A DNA stretch of 47,889 nt from Deltaproteobacteria bacterium (GCA_020060215.1 JAGVAP010000116.1:1-47889); one strand, 5' to 3'. Counted from the first letter of the stretch, positions 18,001 through 25,785 are shown. The notes: generated by a model not told the origin, from the sequence alone. A program made the numbers and translations.

Positions 18001-18188
18001 ACCAACTCGGCGCTTGCCCCGACGTAGGCGGTGGTCACGGTGACGGACGCGTTCTCGCTCATCGGGTACTGGCGGACGTTGAGGTTTCGGACGGCCTGAA
18101 GACCCGCAATGACGATGACGAAACTGACCACCAGGGCGAGGACAGGACGTTGAATGAAAATGTCGGTGAATCTCTTATCCATAGGCAT
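15054..18188 (-). CDS. RND efflux transporter, inner-membrane permease (HAE1 type)
   Basis: About 1044 residues with the 12-segment RND plan: one TM segment, a large periplasmic loop, a cluster of TM segments, a second large loop and a final TM cluster. It is a proton-driven drug or solute exporter. The proton-relay pair is in SVGLVVDDAIVVVEN (around residue 404), as in AcrB/MexB relatives. The N-terminus DKRFTDIFIQRPVLALVVS is typical. ATG 18188 or 18182 is likely; TTG 18200 overlapping the adaptor stop (TTGA) is also possible. It is coupled to the adaptor upstream. No outer-membrane TolC-like gene is in the window. The C-terminal residues derive from a repeat tract. Confidence 0.93.
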   Translation of the reverse strand: MPMDKRFTDIFIQRPVLALVVSFVIVIAGLQAVRNLNVRQYPMSENASVTVTTAYVGASAELVRGFITTPLERAIAAADGIDYIQSQSAQGVSTITARLRLNYDPLKALAEISSKVDQVRGDLPPGSEVPVINVESADTQFASAYLSFTSDILEQNEITDYLLRVVQPRLSAIQGVQRAEILGSRTFAMRIWLDPDRMAAFNISPAMVRQALAGNNVLAAIGQTKGSLVQVNLVANTNLNTVEEFRNIVVREQGGAIVRLRDVANVELGAEDYDTEVRFSGETAVFMGIWPLPNANSLDVIERVSDEMESVRKGLPTGLAARIAYDATDYIRNAIREVIKTLSETLLIVIVVIFLFLGSVRSALIPVAAIPLSLIGAVFLMQVFGFTINLLTLLAIVLSVGLVVDDAIVVVENVERRLGKGEPPLTAALKGARELVRPIIAMTITLAAVYAPIGLQGGLTGALFREFAFTLAGAVAVSGVVALTLSPMMSAKILKPDLRERGFARTTTRAFDRFRNRYGRLLDVTLRNRPAVYLVWIFVSLLTIPMFLLSPSELAPTEDQGVIFGILEASADATLDQTSRYAAAVNQVYLNEPETKFTFQVTSPDSGFAGMVVKPWDQRERTTFEILPEVQENLRSIPGIRINAVLPQALPGGGQFPVEFVIASIAEEQEILEFARRIQARAMESGMFLFPPIIDVKIDQPQSEVVIDRDKAASLGLNLEQVADELAAMLGGNYINRFDIEGRSYKVIPQIRRADRLNPEQIRDIYISGPNGQLVPLSTIATIRNNTVPRSLNRFQQLNAVKISGVAVRPLEEALTFLEEQAEEILPAGYVVDYTGESRQLRTEGGKFLPAFALAVALIFLVLAAQFNSFRDPFVILAGSVPLAMFGALLFTFLKMPNPNVPFWTAGWTTTMNIYSQVGLVTLVGLVSKNGILMVEFANRLQEQGTAKFEAIREAALTRLRPILMTTMATIAGHFPLTLVTGAGAEARNSIGIVLVGGMAVGTLFTLLVIPSIYMLIARDRSADVNGEGGMMNKGGRRKAEGEP

Positions 18189-18196
18189 CGCTGCGC

Positions 18197-19324
18197 TCAA
18201 TCATTGGCCACCTTCGGCGCCAGGTGGAATTCCGGGGCCAGGGTATTGTCCACGACCACTTCCTGGCCGTTGCGCAGCTTGAATACCCCGGTGCTGACCA
18301 CGGCATCGCCTTCCTCGAGGCCGGAGATGACGGAGACGAAGTCCCCTCTCCTTTGCCCCAACCGCACGAACTGCTGGCGGAGCGCCCGGACGGGACGGCC
18401 GGTCTCCTCCCTGATCGTTTCCTCCACGACGAAGACCGAATCGCTGTAAGGGGCGTAGAGCACCGCGGTGGCGGGTATGGCGAGGATTTCGTTCTTCTCG
18501 GGAAGCACGACGCCTACATTGACGAACATCCCAGGACGAAGGTCTTCCCGGGGGTTTTCCACCGTCGCCTGTACCCGGATGTTCCGCGTGACGGGATCGA
18601 CCTGCGGGTTGACGGCGGTGATCTCTCCGACCATCACCTTCCCGGGCAGGGCATCCGTGGTCAGGCGCACCGGCAATCCCCGCTTCAGCCGCTCCACTTC
18701 CTGCTGGGGGAGGAGGAAATTCACGAAGATCGGATGCAGGGACTGGAGCGGTACGATCTCCTCACCGGCGTTGAGAAACTGCCCGAGATCGACCAGGCGA
18801 ATCCCCAGCCGGCCTTCGAAAGGGGCCCGGATGCTCTTTTTCGCGATCAGGGCACGGATGTTTTCGACCTGAGCGGCGGTCTGCTTGTACTGCGCTTCGG
18901 CGGCCTCATACTCCGACCTGGAGATGATCTTTCTGGCCAGCAGCTCCTTCAATCGCTCGTAATTGGTCCTCGCCACGTTCGCCGCCGCCTGCGCGGCATT
19001 CAGCTGGGCTTCTTCGGTCGAGGTATCCTGCTGGACCAGCAGTTGACCCGCCTCTGCGCGGGCGCCCGACTCAAAAGCGATCTTGACGACCTTCCCGGGC
19101 AGCTCAACCGTGACCACGACCCCTTGGACCGCCTCGAGCGACCCTATCGCTTCGAGGACAGTCTCCCACGTTTGTTCTCCGGCTATGGCCGTTGTAACGG
19201 TTTCGGGCGGAGGCGCCTGATCTCCCTGTGCGGTCATGCGCCCGATCTGCAGGGCCTTGATGCCGCCGATCAGAGCGGCGATCAGGAGCAGGCCGAAGCC
19301 GACGAGGATAATACGTTTGGTCAG
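18197..19324 (-). CDS. RND efflux periplasmic adaptor, apparent CTG start
   Basis: Membrane-fusion protein linking an RND pump to the outer-membrane channel. The order is lipoyl half (AIGSLEAVQGVVVTVELPGKV), alpha-hairpin (DTSTEEAQLNAAQAAANVAR onward), second lipoyl half (IRAPFEGRLGIRLVDLGQFL), then beta-barrel (NPREDLRPGMFVNVGVVLPE). The first in-frame ATG (19237) would omit the membrane anchor. The frame continues upstream through KRIILVGFGLLLIAALIGG, a clear signal anchor, to CTG 19324. AAGGTG lies 7 bases before that CTG, and an in-frame TGA closes the frame just above. There is no ATG, GTG or TTG in frame before 19237. With the CTG start it has 375 residues. Confidence 0.88.
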   Translation of the reverse strand: MTKRIILVGFGLLLIAALIGGIKALQIGRMTAQGDQAPPPETVTTAIAGEQTWETVLEAIGSLEAVQGVVVTVELPGKVVKIAFESGARAEAGQLLVQQDTSTEEAQLNAAQAAANVARTNYERLKELLARKIISRSEYEAAEAQYKQTAAQVENIRALIAKKSIRAPFEGRLGIRLVDLGQFLNAGEEIVPLQSLHPIFVNFLLPQQEVERLKRGLPVRLTTDALPGKVMVGEITAVNPQVDPVTRNIRVQATVENPREDLRPGMFVNVGVVLPEKNEILAIPATAVLYAPYSDSVFVVEETIREETGRPVRALRQQFVRLGQRRGDFVSVISGLEEGDAVVSTGVFKLRNGQEVVVDNTLAPEFHLAPKVAND

Positions 19325-19361
19325 ATCCGTTCACCTTCTGGGGAAATAATTGTAACGTATT

Positions 19362-19389
19362 AGTATAAGTCCTATTTCCCGGGAAGCAA
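19362..19389 (-). promoter_or_regulatory. Possible promoter of the RND adaptor-permease operon
   Basis: Minus strand: TTGCTT (19384-19389), 16 bases, TATACT (19362-19367). Transcription would start near 19355, about 30 bases before the proposed CTG start and its ribosome site. The -35 match is weak. Confidence 0.4.
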
Positions 19390-19530
19390 TGGAGTCGAGA
19401 TGCCGGCAGGGATACATGGGCGGAAGCGGTCAAAGGGGTGTTTCCACTACTGGCGGACCGGGGCTGGACAGATCGAGAATGAGAATGCCCCCCGTGAACG
19501 CGGGGTGGCGCCGCAGGAAAGGAGTCGTGC

Positions 19531-20394
19531 ATGAAGAGGTCCCTCCTGATTCTCTTTCTTTCGATAGCACTGGCCCAGTGGCAGGCCTGCGCCTCAGAGG
19601 CGACGTCCTGGAGGAAGGGTCCGCTGGACGTGATCTATGAACCTACCGGATATCCCATCGTAGAGGAGATGCTGAACCTGGCCGGGGTGAGCTCAGAGGA
19701 TGTGGTATACGATCTCGGGTGCGGGGACGGCCGGATCGTCATCACGGCGGCAAAGCTGCGGGGCGCAAGAGGCGTCGGCGTGGACCTGGACCCGGTGCGC
19801 GTCAAGGAGTCCCTTCGGAATGCGGAATCCGAAGGGGTGACGGACAAGGTCCTTTTCTACGAACAGAACCTCTTCGATGCGGACCTTGCAGAAGCCACGG
19901 TGGTCATGCTCTATCTGTTCCCCCACGTCAACCTGAAGCTGCGTCCGAAGCTCCTCAGGGAGCTGAAGCCGGGCACCCGTATCGTCTCCCACAGCCACTC
20001 GATGGGGGAGTGGGATGCGGACGCGGTCAAGAACGTCCAGGGCAAGGATCTCCACTTCTTTGTTGTGCCCGCCAATGTGACCGGAACCTGGCTCTTCATA
20101 GAGCCGGGCGGGGAGGAGATCTCCCTTACCCTCACCCAGAAGTTTCAGCACGTGAGGGGAACCATGAAGATCGGGAGCGAGACGTACCTCCTCAGAGGCT
20201 GCTCCCTTGCCGGGAGCCGGTTCTCCTTTACGGTGGAGAGAAATTTCGAGGGCGTGAGAAAACTGCTCTTCTTCACGGGGCGGGTCTCAGGAGACGACCT
20301 CGAAGCGAGGGTGGTCCGTGAAGGAGGAGACCATACGGGGGAAGCGTGGAAGGCGGTGAGATCGCCTTCCACCGCGGTATCCATCGCGGAGTGA
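19531..20394 (+). CDS. Exported class I SAM-dependent methyltransferase-like protein
   Basis: 287 residues. An N-terminal signal peptide (MKRSLLILFLSIALAQWQACA, cut probably after ACA) is followed by a Rossmann methyltransferase domain: motif I DVVYDLGCGDGRIVITAA (residues 57-74), acidic strand 2 GVGVDLDPVRV, then TVVMLYLFPHVNLKLRPKLL and the LKPGTRIVSHSH strand. A beta-rich C-terminal part (from about 200) is extra. AAGGAG precedes the ATG by 8 bases. From memory, several relatives of this family also have signal peptides. How SAM would reach it outside the cytoplasm is unclear, so activity and substrate remain open. Convergent with SppA. Confidence 0.82.
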   Translation: MKRSLLILFLSIALAQWQACASEATSWRKGPLDVIYEPTGYPIVEEMLNLAGVSSEDVVYDLGCGDGRIVITAAKLRGARGVGVDLDPVRVKESLRNAESEGVTDKVLFYEQNLFDADLAEATVVMLYLFPHVNLKLRPKLLRELKPGTRIVSHSHSMGEWDADAVKNVQGKDLHFFVVPANVTGTWLFIEPGGEEISLTLTQKFQHVRGTMKIGSETYLLRGCSLAGSRFSFTVERNFEGVRKLLFFTGRVSGDDLEARVVREGGDHTGEAWKAVRSPSTAVSIAE

Positions 20395-20450
20395 GGCGCC
20401 GTTCCAATCGCTCGCATGGACGGGTTTGGCTCCGCCCCACCCATCCTGCA
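20394..20450. repeat. Dispersed inverted-repeat element, copy B (decayed)
   Basis: The right arm CGGGTTTGGCTCCGCCCCAC (20421-20440) followed by CCATCCTGCA matches the element at 13333-13420 and 24887-24985 with changes. The left arm is not clearly kept. It sits between convergent genes. Confidence 0.5.
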
Positions 20451-20502
20451 AACCGGGCTGCAGAGTCGATCTCTTATGGGAGGGTTGATCCCGGCTTCTG
20501 CC

Positions 20503-21468
20503 TCATTCCGGCAGCCACAGGTAGTGGAATCCGGCATCCGGCACGTGCATGAGCTCGGAGAAGGGGAGGGCGGCCAGGTCCCGGAGGGGAGCACCGCCTT
20601 CCATGGTGAGCAGGTTGTAGGCGTTGTCGTCGGGGTACTCCGTGCGACGGTAGACGACGAGCCTCGGTCCTTCGGGGAGGCCCGCTATCCTTTCGATTTC
20701 TTTCAAGGCATCTTCCAGGTACCCGATGGAGTCGATCAGACCCGCATCCAGCGCCTGGGCGGCAGTGAAGATCCTGGCCGAGGCCACGCTCTTGTACTGC
20801 TCCTCGGTCAGCGTGCGTCTGCTGGAGGCGAGGTCGAGGAAACGTTTGTTCAGGACTTCGATCATGACGTTCCAGATCTCGTTTTCTTCGGGCAGGGGGT
20901 CGCGGAAGGGGGAGCCCATGTCCTTATACCTTCCCGACTTGACGACCTCGGCGCCTATTCCCAGCTTCTCCATCAACCCCGTGGCATTGGGCCTTATGAA
21001 AATGGTCCCCACGGATCCGGTGACGCTCATCGGGTGGGCCATGATGCGATCCGATGCGAGGGCCACGTAGTATCCTCCGGAAACGGCCAGGCTCATCATG
21101 AGCGTAACCACCTTGGCTCCTGTTTTCTCCTTGTATCTCTCCAGTTCATGAAAGAGGATGTCGGAGGCCGCCACCGACCCCCCGGGACTCTCGATCTCCA
21201 GGAGGACCGCCTTGATCTCCCGGTCTTCCTGCGCCTTGCGGAGGTGGGATACGATTTCCTGGACCTTGCTGGGCCTGGTCCTCAAGATGGACCGGTCCGG
21301 TTTGGTGGTGATCTCACCGTGCAGAGGGATGAGGAGCACCTTTTCATCGCCTTTTCCCTGGATGGTGAATTCCTTCAGGGGATCGAAGGAGGTCTTGAAC
21401 AGGCGGGGAGCGCACCCCCCCGACGCGATGAGAAAGGCCATGAAGAGCACAAGCATGCGGCATCCCAT
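20503..21468 (-). CDS. sppA: Signal peptide peptidase SppA-type (S49) serine protease
   Basis: 321 residues. SppA digests cleaved signal peptides at the membrane using a Ser-Lys dyad. An N-terminal lipoprotein-like signal (MGCRMLVLFMAFLIASGGC) is followed by one S49 domain. The glycine-rich IESPGGSVAASD and the nucleophile region LAVSGGYYVALASD are present, and the likely catalytic Lys lies in VKSGRYKDMGSPFR. ATG 21468 has GGGAGAG 6 bases upstream; the frame extends to 21510 through repeat-like sequence. The length is that of the short, single-domain SppA class, not the roughly 600-residue E. coli type. If lipidated it would depend on the lgt and lspA products in this window. Confidence 0.9.
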   Translation of the reverse strand: MGCRMLVLFMAFLIASGGCAPRLFKTSFDPLKEFTIQGKGDEKVLLIPLHGEITTKPDRSILRTRPSKVQEIVSHLRKAQEDREIKAVLLEIESPGGSVAASDILFHELERYKEKTGAKVVTLMMSLAVSGGYYVALASDRIMAHPMSVTGSVGTIFIRPNATGLMEKLGIGAEVVKSGRYKDMGSPFRDPLPEENEIWNVMIEVLNKRFLDLASSRRTLTEEQYKSVASARIFTAAQALDAGLIDSIGYLEDALKEIERIAGLPEGPRLVVYRRTEYPDDNAYNLLTMEGGAPLRDLAALPFSELMHVPDAGFHYLWLPE

Positions 21469-21485
21469 ATCCGTCTCTCCCGGGA

Positions 21486-21675
21486 ACATCGAGCATTGAT
21501 CATTGATCATTTTTCATTGACGATCTTGGAGGTGCCAAATAATCAATGGAAGATGACCAATGCGCATAGACTCCATATGCATCGCGTGCCCTCGGTTCAA
21601 GCCCGGAGCACGGATCATCGATCATTTCCGATGCGAAATGACAGATGTAAAATGATAAACGAAAAAAGATAAATG
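21486..21675. repeat. Low-complexity tract of TGATCATT-like words
   Basis: Words such as ATTGATCATTGATCATTTTT (from 21492) and, further on, CATCGATCATTTCCGATGCG and AAATGACAGATGTAAAATGA fill most of the gap between divergent sppA and the CYTH gene. Several segments are mutual reverse complements. No clear promoter stands out in it. Confidence 0.5.
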
Positions 21676-21685
21676 AAGGTGGAGA

Positions 21686-22171
21686 ATGGGAAAAGAGATC
21701 GAAAGGAAATTCCTGGTGAAGGGGGATTCATGGCGGGGCCCGGGCAGGGGAATCCTGGTGCGTCAGGGTCACCTGAGCACGGATCCGGAGCGGGTCGTCA
21801 GGGTGAGGACCGCAGGAAAAAGGGGCTATGTGACCATCAAGGGCAAAGGGCAGGGGCTCACCCGGCCGGAATACGAGTACGGGATCCCCCCCCGGGAAGC
21901 CGCCGAGATCCTGGATACGCTCTGCGTCGGCTCGATCATCGAGAAAACGCGTTACCATGTGGAGTATGAAGGCCGGACCTGGGAGATCGACGAATTCCAC
22001 GGCGACAACCAGGGTCTCGTGATCGCGGAACTGGAACTCGAACGGGAAGACGAAGATTTCGAGATTCCTGAGTGGATCGGGGAAGAGGTCTCGGACGACC
22101 CCCGATACCTGAACGTAAACCTCGCCCTCCATCCCTACAATCAATGGAGGGGAGAGAAGGAGAAGGGATAG
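21686..22171 (+). CDS. CYTH-domain protein (inorganic triphosphatase/adenylate cyclase-like)
   Basis: 161 residues forming a single CYTH tunnel domain. The signature GKEIERKFLV (residues 2-11) opens the protein. Alternating charged strands follow: RVVRVRTAGKRGYVTIKGKG, TRPEYEYGIP and EKTRYHVEYEGRTWEIDEFH. The Glu-rich VIAELELEREDEDFEIP supplies the metal-binding face. Bacterial CYTH proteins of this size are mostly tripolyphosphatases; a few are class IV adenylate cyclases. Start ATG 21686 follows GGTGGAG. Cytoplasmic, no neighbour clearly linked to it. Confidence 0.9.
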   Translation: MGKEIERKFLVKGDSWRGPGRGILVRQGHLSTDPERVVRVRTAGKRGYVTIKGKGQGLTRPEYEYGIPPREAAEILDTLCVGSIIEKTRYHVEYEGRTWEIDEFHGDNQGLVIAELELEREDEDFEIPEWIGEEVSDDPRYLNVNLALHPYNQWRGEKEKG

Positions 22172-22305
22172 GCTTTCCTTTTACCAAGGATTCCGCGGCA
22201 GGATACATGGAGCCCCTACTTTCAACCGCGGCATGGTGACCCCAAAAATGGCTCAGCGACACTCATCCAGAGGAGGGCTGCGGTTCATTCGGTCCGGGGG
22301 CTGCA

Positions 22306-23517
22306 ATGAAGACCAGAGTCGTATCGATTTCGGCGCTGATGTGCCTTCTTTTCAATCTCACGTCTCACGCCGGACCTGTGATCACGGGCGTACAGGGGAC
22401 CCTCGAGGACAACACGAGGCTGATCATCACCGGGACCGGGTTCGGAAGCGGACCCACCGTCGAGATCTTCGAATCGTTCGAAAGCGGTGTGGCGGGCGAC
22501 GCCATACCCTTTTCGAGTCCCAGGTTCGGGTTCTGGTCCGGGAGAAGCGGATCGTTGCCCATTTTTGACCACGTGGCGCTTTCGGGGAGCCTGGGGTTCA
22601 GGACCTTCGATTCCAGTCAGAGGAGAGCGAGGCAGTTGCTCAAGACATTCAGCCGGGACGTCACGGAGGTATTTGTCTCATTCTGGATCCGGATTCCGGA
22701 CGGGACCTTTTTCCCCGGGGCGACGCAGAGGGCGACCCTTCCGCTCATTCCAACCTGGAAGCTTGCACTGCTGACGGACGGCCCGGACGGGCTTCTGGGG
22801 AACGACGACCTGGCCCTTCCGCTGTTCGCAGGCGAACGGTCTGCCGGCGACACGTTCAAGGTGTCGGGGATCGACTTCGACCCCGGACTGCCTCTGGGGT
22901 CGGCATGGTGGCTATTCACCGACTGGATGCGGTTGAGCTTCTGGCTGAGTGTTGATCCCCTACGCCTTTTCGGGGCGAACGGTCTCATGACGTTTCAGAG
23001 CCTCTCCAGGAGCAAAGGCGTCTTCAGCCTGATCGACGTGGAGACCCCCCTGTTCGATGGCGACGACAACACCGTGGACGACGGGATATTCCGCTGGACC
23101 CAGATCGCCATCCCCGGCCCTTTCGTTGATGTCATCGATGGGTCGAATGTGAGGCCGGCCATGGACGACATCTATATCGCTTCAGGGCCGAACGCACAGG
23201 CGAGGGTCGAGATCTCCGACAGCATGGTGTATTTTGAAAGCACCGGTCTGTCCATAGCTACCCCGATTGAATGGTCCGATGATAAGATCATCGTCACGGT
23301 GAATCAGGGGGCCTTCAACTTCCATTCCGGAGACGAATTCTTCGTGCATGTCGTCGATGCGGGAGGCAATGTCTCTCTGCTTGGTTTTCCGGTTGCGGTA
23401 GAGGCCGTGAGCGGTGAGGGGGACGATTCCCTCAATGCCGGGGGAGGATGCTTCCTGTCGGCCATAAGCCTCCCGTGCAACCCGCTTCATCTTCCCCCAC
23501 CCCCTAAGAACCCTTAA
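22306..23517 (+). CDS. Exported protein of unknown function
   Basis: 403 residues with a signal peptide (MKTRVVSISALMCLLFNLTS, cut near SHA-G). Just after it is an IPT/TIG-like strand set (PVITGVQGTLEDNTRLIITG then TGFGSGPTVEIFESFESG). The central part is beta-rich and aromatic and looks like a jelly-roll or carbohydrate/collagen-type surface domain, but I cannot name a family. The end holds GGGCFLSAISLPC and then PPPPKNP. GGGCF recalls C-terminal sorting-type motifs of some deltaproteobacterial proteins, but the hydrophobic helix and basic end are missing. The last 14 bases overlap the convergent hydrolase gene. Confidence 0.75.
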   Translation: MKTRVVSISALMCLLFNLTSHAGPVITGVQGTLEDNTRLIITGTGFGSGPTVEIFESFESGVAGDAIPFSSPRFGFWSGRSGSLPIFDHVALSGSLGFRTFDSSQRRARQLLKTFSRDVTEVFVSFWIRIPDGTFFPGATQRATLPLIPTWKLALLTDGPDGLLGNDDLALPLFAGERSAGDTFKVSGIDFDPGLPLGSAWWLFTDWMRLSFWLSVDPLRLFGANGLMTFQSLSRSKGVFSLIDVETPLFDGDDNTVDDGIFRWTQIAIPGPFVDVIDGSNVRPAMDDIYIASGPNAQARVEISDSMVYFESTGLSIATPIEWSDDKIIVTVNQGAFNFHSGDEFFVHVVDAGGNVSLLGFPVAVEAVSGEGDDSLNAGGGCFLSAISLPCNPLHLPPPPKNP

Positions 23518-24724
23518 GCCACGATTGGACATGGATCTCGGAGTGAAGGCTGCGGTGGACCGGACACCTGTCTGCGATCTCCAACAGCCTCGCGCGCTGA
23601 TCGTCCGAAAGATCTCCGCTCAAGTCGACCTCTCTCTCGATATGATCGATCTTTCCCTCCCTGGTTTCACATTCCTCGCAGTCTTTCGCATGGATCTTCC
23701 GGTGTTTCATGTTCACCTGGATGGAATCCAGGGGCCACTGCTTGCGATCGGCATACATGCGGAGAGTGATGGATGTGCACGCGCCGAGGGCCGCCACGAG
23801 ATAGTCGTACGGCGAGGGACCGGTGTCTGACCCGCCCAGCGCGATCGGCTCGTCGGCGATGAGGCTGTGACCGTTCGCGATGATCTCCGTCCGATACCCG
23901 ATCCTGCCCGTTCGCACGACTACCCGATTGTCCGCCGGGTCCTTGCGGCGGACCTCCTCCTCGGGCAAGTTGATGTACCTGCGAACCCATGCGGCCAGAA
24001 CGGCGCCGACGTACATCGAATCCGCACGTCTGGAGAGGAGATGGTCCGCATCGTCGAGTGAGAGCAGGCTTTTCGGTTGCCTGGCGATGCGAAAGATGTT
24101 CTCCGCGTTCCTGATGCCGACCATCTCGTCCCGGGGAGAGTGGAGGACCAGCAGTGCGCGGCCGAGGTCGCGGACGGCCTCCTCCATCCGGGTCTGGGCA
24201 AGGTCCTCGATGAACCGGCGGGTGATCGCAAAGCTTCGTCCCGCGAGCCGGATCATTCTGTCGCCGGTCCCGGTCTCGTTCCCGGCGTCGGCAAAGTGGC
24301 TTGCCACATCCTCCAGGTTGGATGGTGCCGCAATGGTCGCCACGGCCGTGGCCGAGGGGATCCGTGCGGCGGCCTGAAGAACGGCGGCCCCCCCAAGGGA
24401 ATGGCCGATCAGCAGCTTGGGGGCTTTATAGTTCGCACTCAGGAACTCGGCGGCAGAGACCAGGTCGGATACATTGGTGGAGAAATTCGTCTCTTCGAAG
24501 TCCCCCTCGCTCTCGCCGAGTCCGGTAAAGTCGAAGCGCAGGACCGCAAACCCCTTCCCGGCCAGGGTGCGATTGATGTTCACGACCGCGTTCAGGTTCT
24601 TGGTGCAGGTGAAACAGTGGGCAAAGATGGCGTACGCCACCGGTTTTTCGTCAATGGGCAGGTCGAGGCGGGCCGCCAGCCGCTTTCCCGCCGCGTTCTT
24701 GAAAAAGAGTCTTTGAAACTGCAT
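23504..24724 (-). CDS. Bifunctional alpha/beta-hydrolase and OsmC-family protein
   Basis: 406 residues fusing two domains. Residues 1 to about 250 are an alpha/beta hydrolase: AIFAHCFTCTKN oxyanion region, LLIGHSLGGAAVL nucleophile elbow, LVLHSPRDEMVG acid, DADHLLSRR His. From about 270 follows an OsmC domain that reduces organic peroxides, with its two Cys in LGACTSITLRMYA and DRCPVHRSLHSE. This fusion recurs in bacteria; a detoxifying or acyl-transfer role is suspected but unproven. I place the start at ATG 24724 (MQFQRLFFKN), the point where homology begins. The longer frame is untranslated leader. Confidence 0.9.
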   Translation of the reverse strand: MQFQRLFFKNAAGKRLAARLDLPIDEKPVAYAIFAHCFTCTKNLNAVVNINRTLAGKGFAVLRFDFTGLGESEGDFEETNFSTNVSDLVSAAEFLSANYKAPKLLIGHSLGGAAVLQAAARIPSATAVATIAAPSNLEDVASHFADAGNETGTGDRMIRLAGRSFAITRRFIEDLAQTRMEEAVRDLGRALLVLHSPRDEMVGIRNAENIFRIARQPKSLLSLDDADHLLSRRADSMYVGAVLAAWVRRYINLPEEEVRRKDPADNRVVVRTGRIGYRTEIIANGHSLIADEPIALGGSDTGPSPYDYLVAALGACTSITLRMYADRKQWPLDSIQVNMKHRKIHAKDCEECETREGKIDHIEREVDLSGDLSDDQRARLLEIADRCPVHRSLHSEIHVQSWLKGS

Positions 24725-24750
24725 ACAAACACCCCAGATTCTTAAATCCC

Positions 24751-24816
24751 GCCACGAAGACACGAAGAAAGATGAAAATATTCATGGTATTCTTCGGGTC
24801 CTGGTGCCTTCGTGGC
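24751..24816. repeat. Inverted repeat of CCACGAAGACACGAAG type
   Basis: GCCACGAAG (24751-24759, continuing ACACGAAG) and CTTCGTGGC (24808-24816) face each other across about 48 bases. It is the first of two repeats in the 302-base gap 24725-25026. The other is the dispersed element at 24887-24985, and I see no gene there. Confidence 0.55.
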
Positions 24817-24886
24817 AGATCTTCCTGAGAACCTGAGCGGAAGCATAGATGAAGGTTGGAACGCGGGGAATACAAAGCTCGCTGTA

Positions 24887-24985
24887 TTGTGGTATGGCTG
24901 GAGACTGAAAGGCGGGTCTGAGGGCGATTCCGAACGCCGGTCCCTCAAGAGCGACGGGTTTCGCTTCGCTCCACCCATCCTACAG
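24887..24985. repeat. Dispersed inverted-repeat element, copy C
   Basis: The right arm GACGGGTTTCGCTTCGCTCC (24954-24973) continues into ACCCATCCTACAGG. The left arm (24887-24910, TTGTGGTATGGCTGGAGACT) is degraded relative to copy A. The shared core GATTCCGAACGCCGG is at 24928-24942. Confidence 0.6.
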
Positions 24986-25026
24986 GGTCCTTCCTGAACG
25001 CTGATCTCTGTGGACACCCCCCATTC

Positions 25027-25785
25027 CTATGACTCGATCCCAACCAGTTCGAATACGAAGTTCCCGATCGGGAACCGGCTCTGCATCCGGACGGGGAGCT
25101 GCTGCTCATCGGCGGAATACCAGAGCGTGATCTGCCGTCCTTTTTTCAGGAAGGGCGCCAAGGTGTTCATGTCGGGCATGACGACGAACGTGTCATAGGT
25201 GCGGTCGTCGACGGTCAGTGTCTCTCTGCCTTGGACGACAGCCCTCACGGATGCGCATCTTTTTCCGTCCGTCACCGGAATCTCCAGGACCTCCCCGACG
25301 TCGAGCTTCTTCGTCCGGATGGAGAAGATGAGGACCAGGGGATCCAGCGTCCCGGGGGTGATTGCGACGGGGTTCTGCGGCCTGCCGGAATCGACGCTCG
25401 TCGCAGTCATATTCTTCCAGTCGAAGTCCACGACGACATCGCGCGCCTTTCGCCCGGTTCTGCTTTTGGAGTAGAGCAGGGAACGCGTAAGATCCAGGTC
25501 CGTGAAGGATTCCTGTCTCTCTCTGAGCCTGTAAAAGGCGTCGATCTTCGGACTCGTCCACGCGGTGAGGACAAAATGACAGGATTTCTTTCCCTTGATC
25601 GTCTGTGACGGGAGCGTTTCGATCATGGCCTCGCCGGCGGCTAGGGCACCCCACTTGGCGCGGTAGAGCAGCCGCTCTCCCTCCTGGAAGGGGAACTCTC
25701 TGACCGACGCCTCTGCTTGAAGGGAGATCAGGAAAAGGAACAGAAAAGCGGAAAACAACCCCTGGACACGTAAGACTTGCTTCAT
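25027..25785 (-). CDS. DUF3108 domain-containing exported protein
   Basis: 252 residues. A signal peptide (about residues 1-27, ending in QAEASV) is followed by a beta-rich DUF3108 domain. Family features visible are FQEGERLLYRAKWGALAAGEA at the start, YRLRERQESFTDLDL, VDFDWKNMTATSVDS, and near the end ITLWYSADEQQLPVRMQS with a basic face. It is predicted periplasmic; the family's function is not known, though the fold suggests outer-membrane or lipid-related roles. It is downstream of hflC by 92 bases on the same strand and may be in the same transcript. Confidence 0.88.
   Translation of the reverse strand: MKQVLRVQGLFSAFLFLFLISLQAEASVREFPFQEGERLLYRAKWGALAAGEAMIETLPSQTIKGKKSCHFVLTAWTSPKIDAFYRLRERQESFTDLDLTRSLLYSKSRTGRKARDVVVDFDWKNMTATSVDSGRPQNPVAITPGTLDPLVLIFSIRTKKLDVGEVLEIPVTDGKRCASVRAVVQGRETLTVDDRTYDTFVVMPDMNTLAPFLKKGRQITLWYSADEQQLPVRMQSRFPIGNFVFELVGIES

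Noticed and set aside
15267..18449. A 1060-codon frame on the plus strand
   Set aside because: It is antisense to the RND permease and adaptor, with composition of a shadow frame and no domain sense.
20416..21672. A 418-codon plus-strand frame
   Set aside because: Antisense to the well-supported SppA gene; its composition is that of a shadow.
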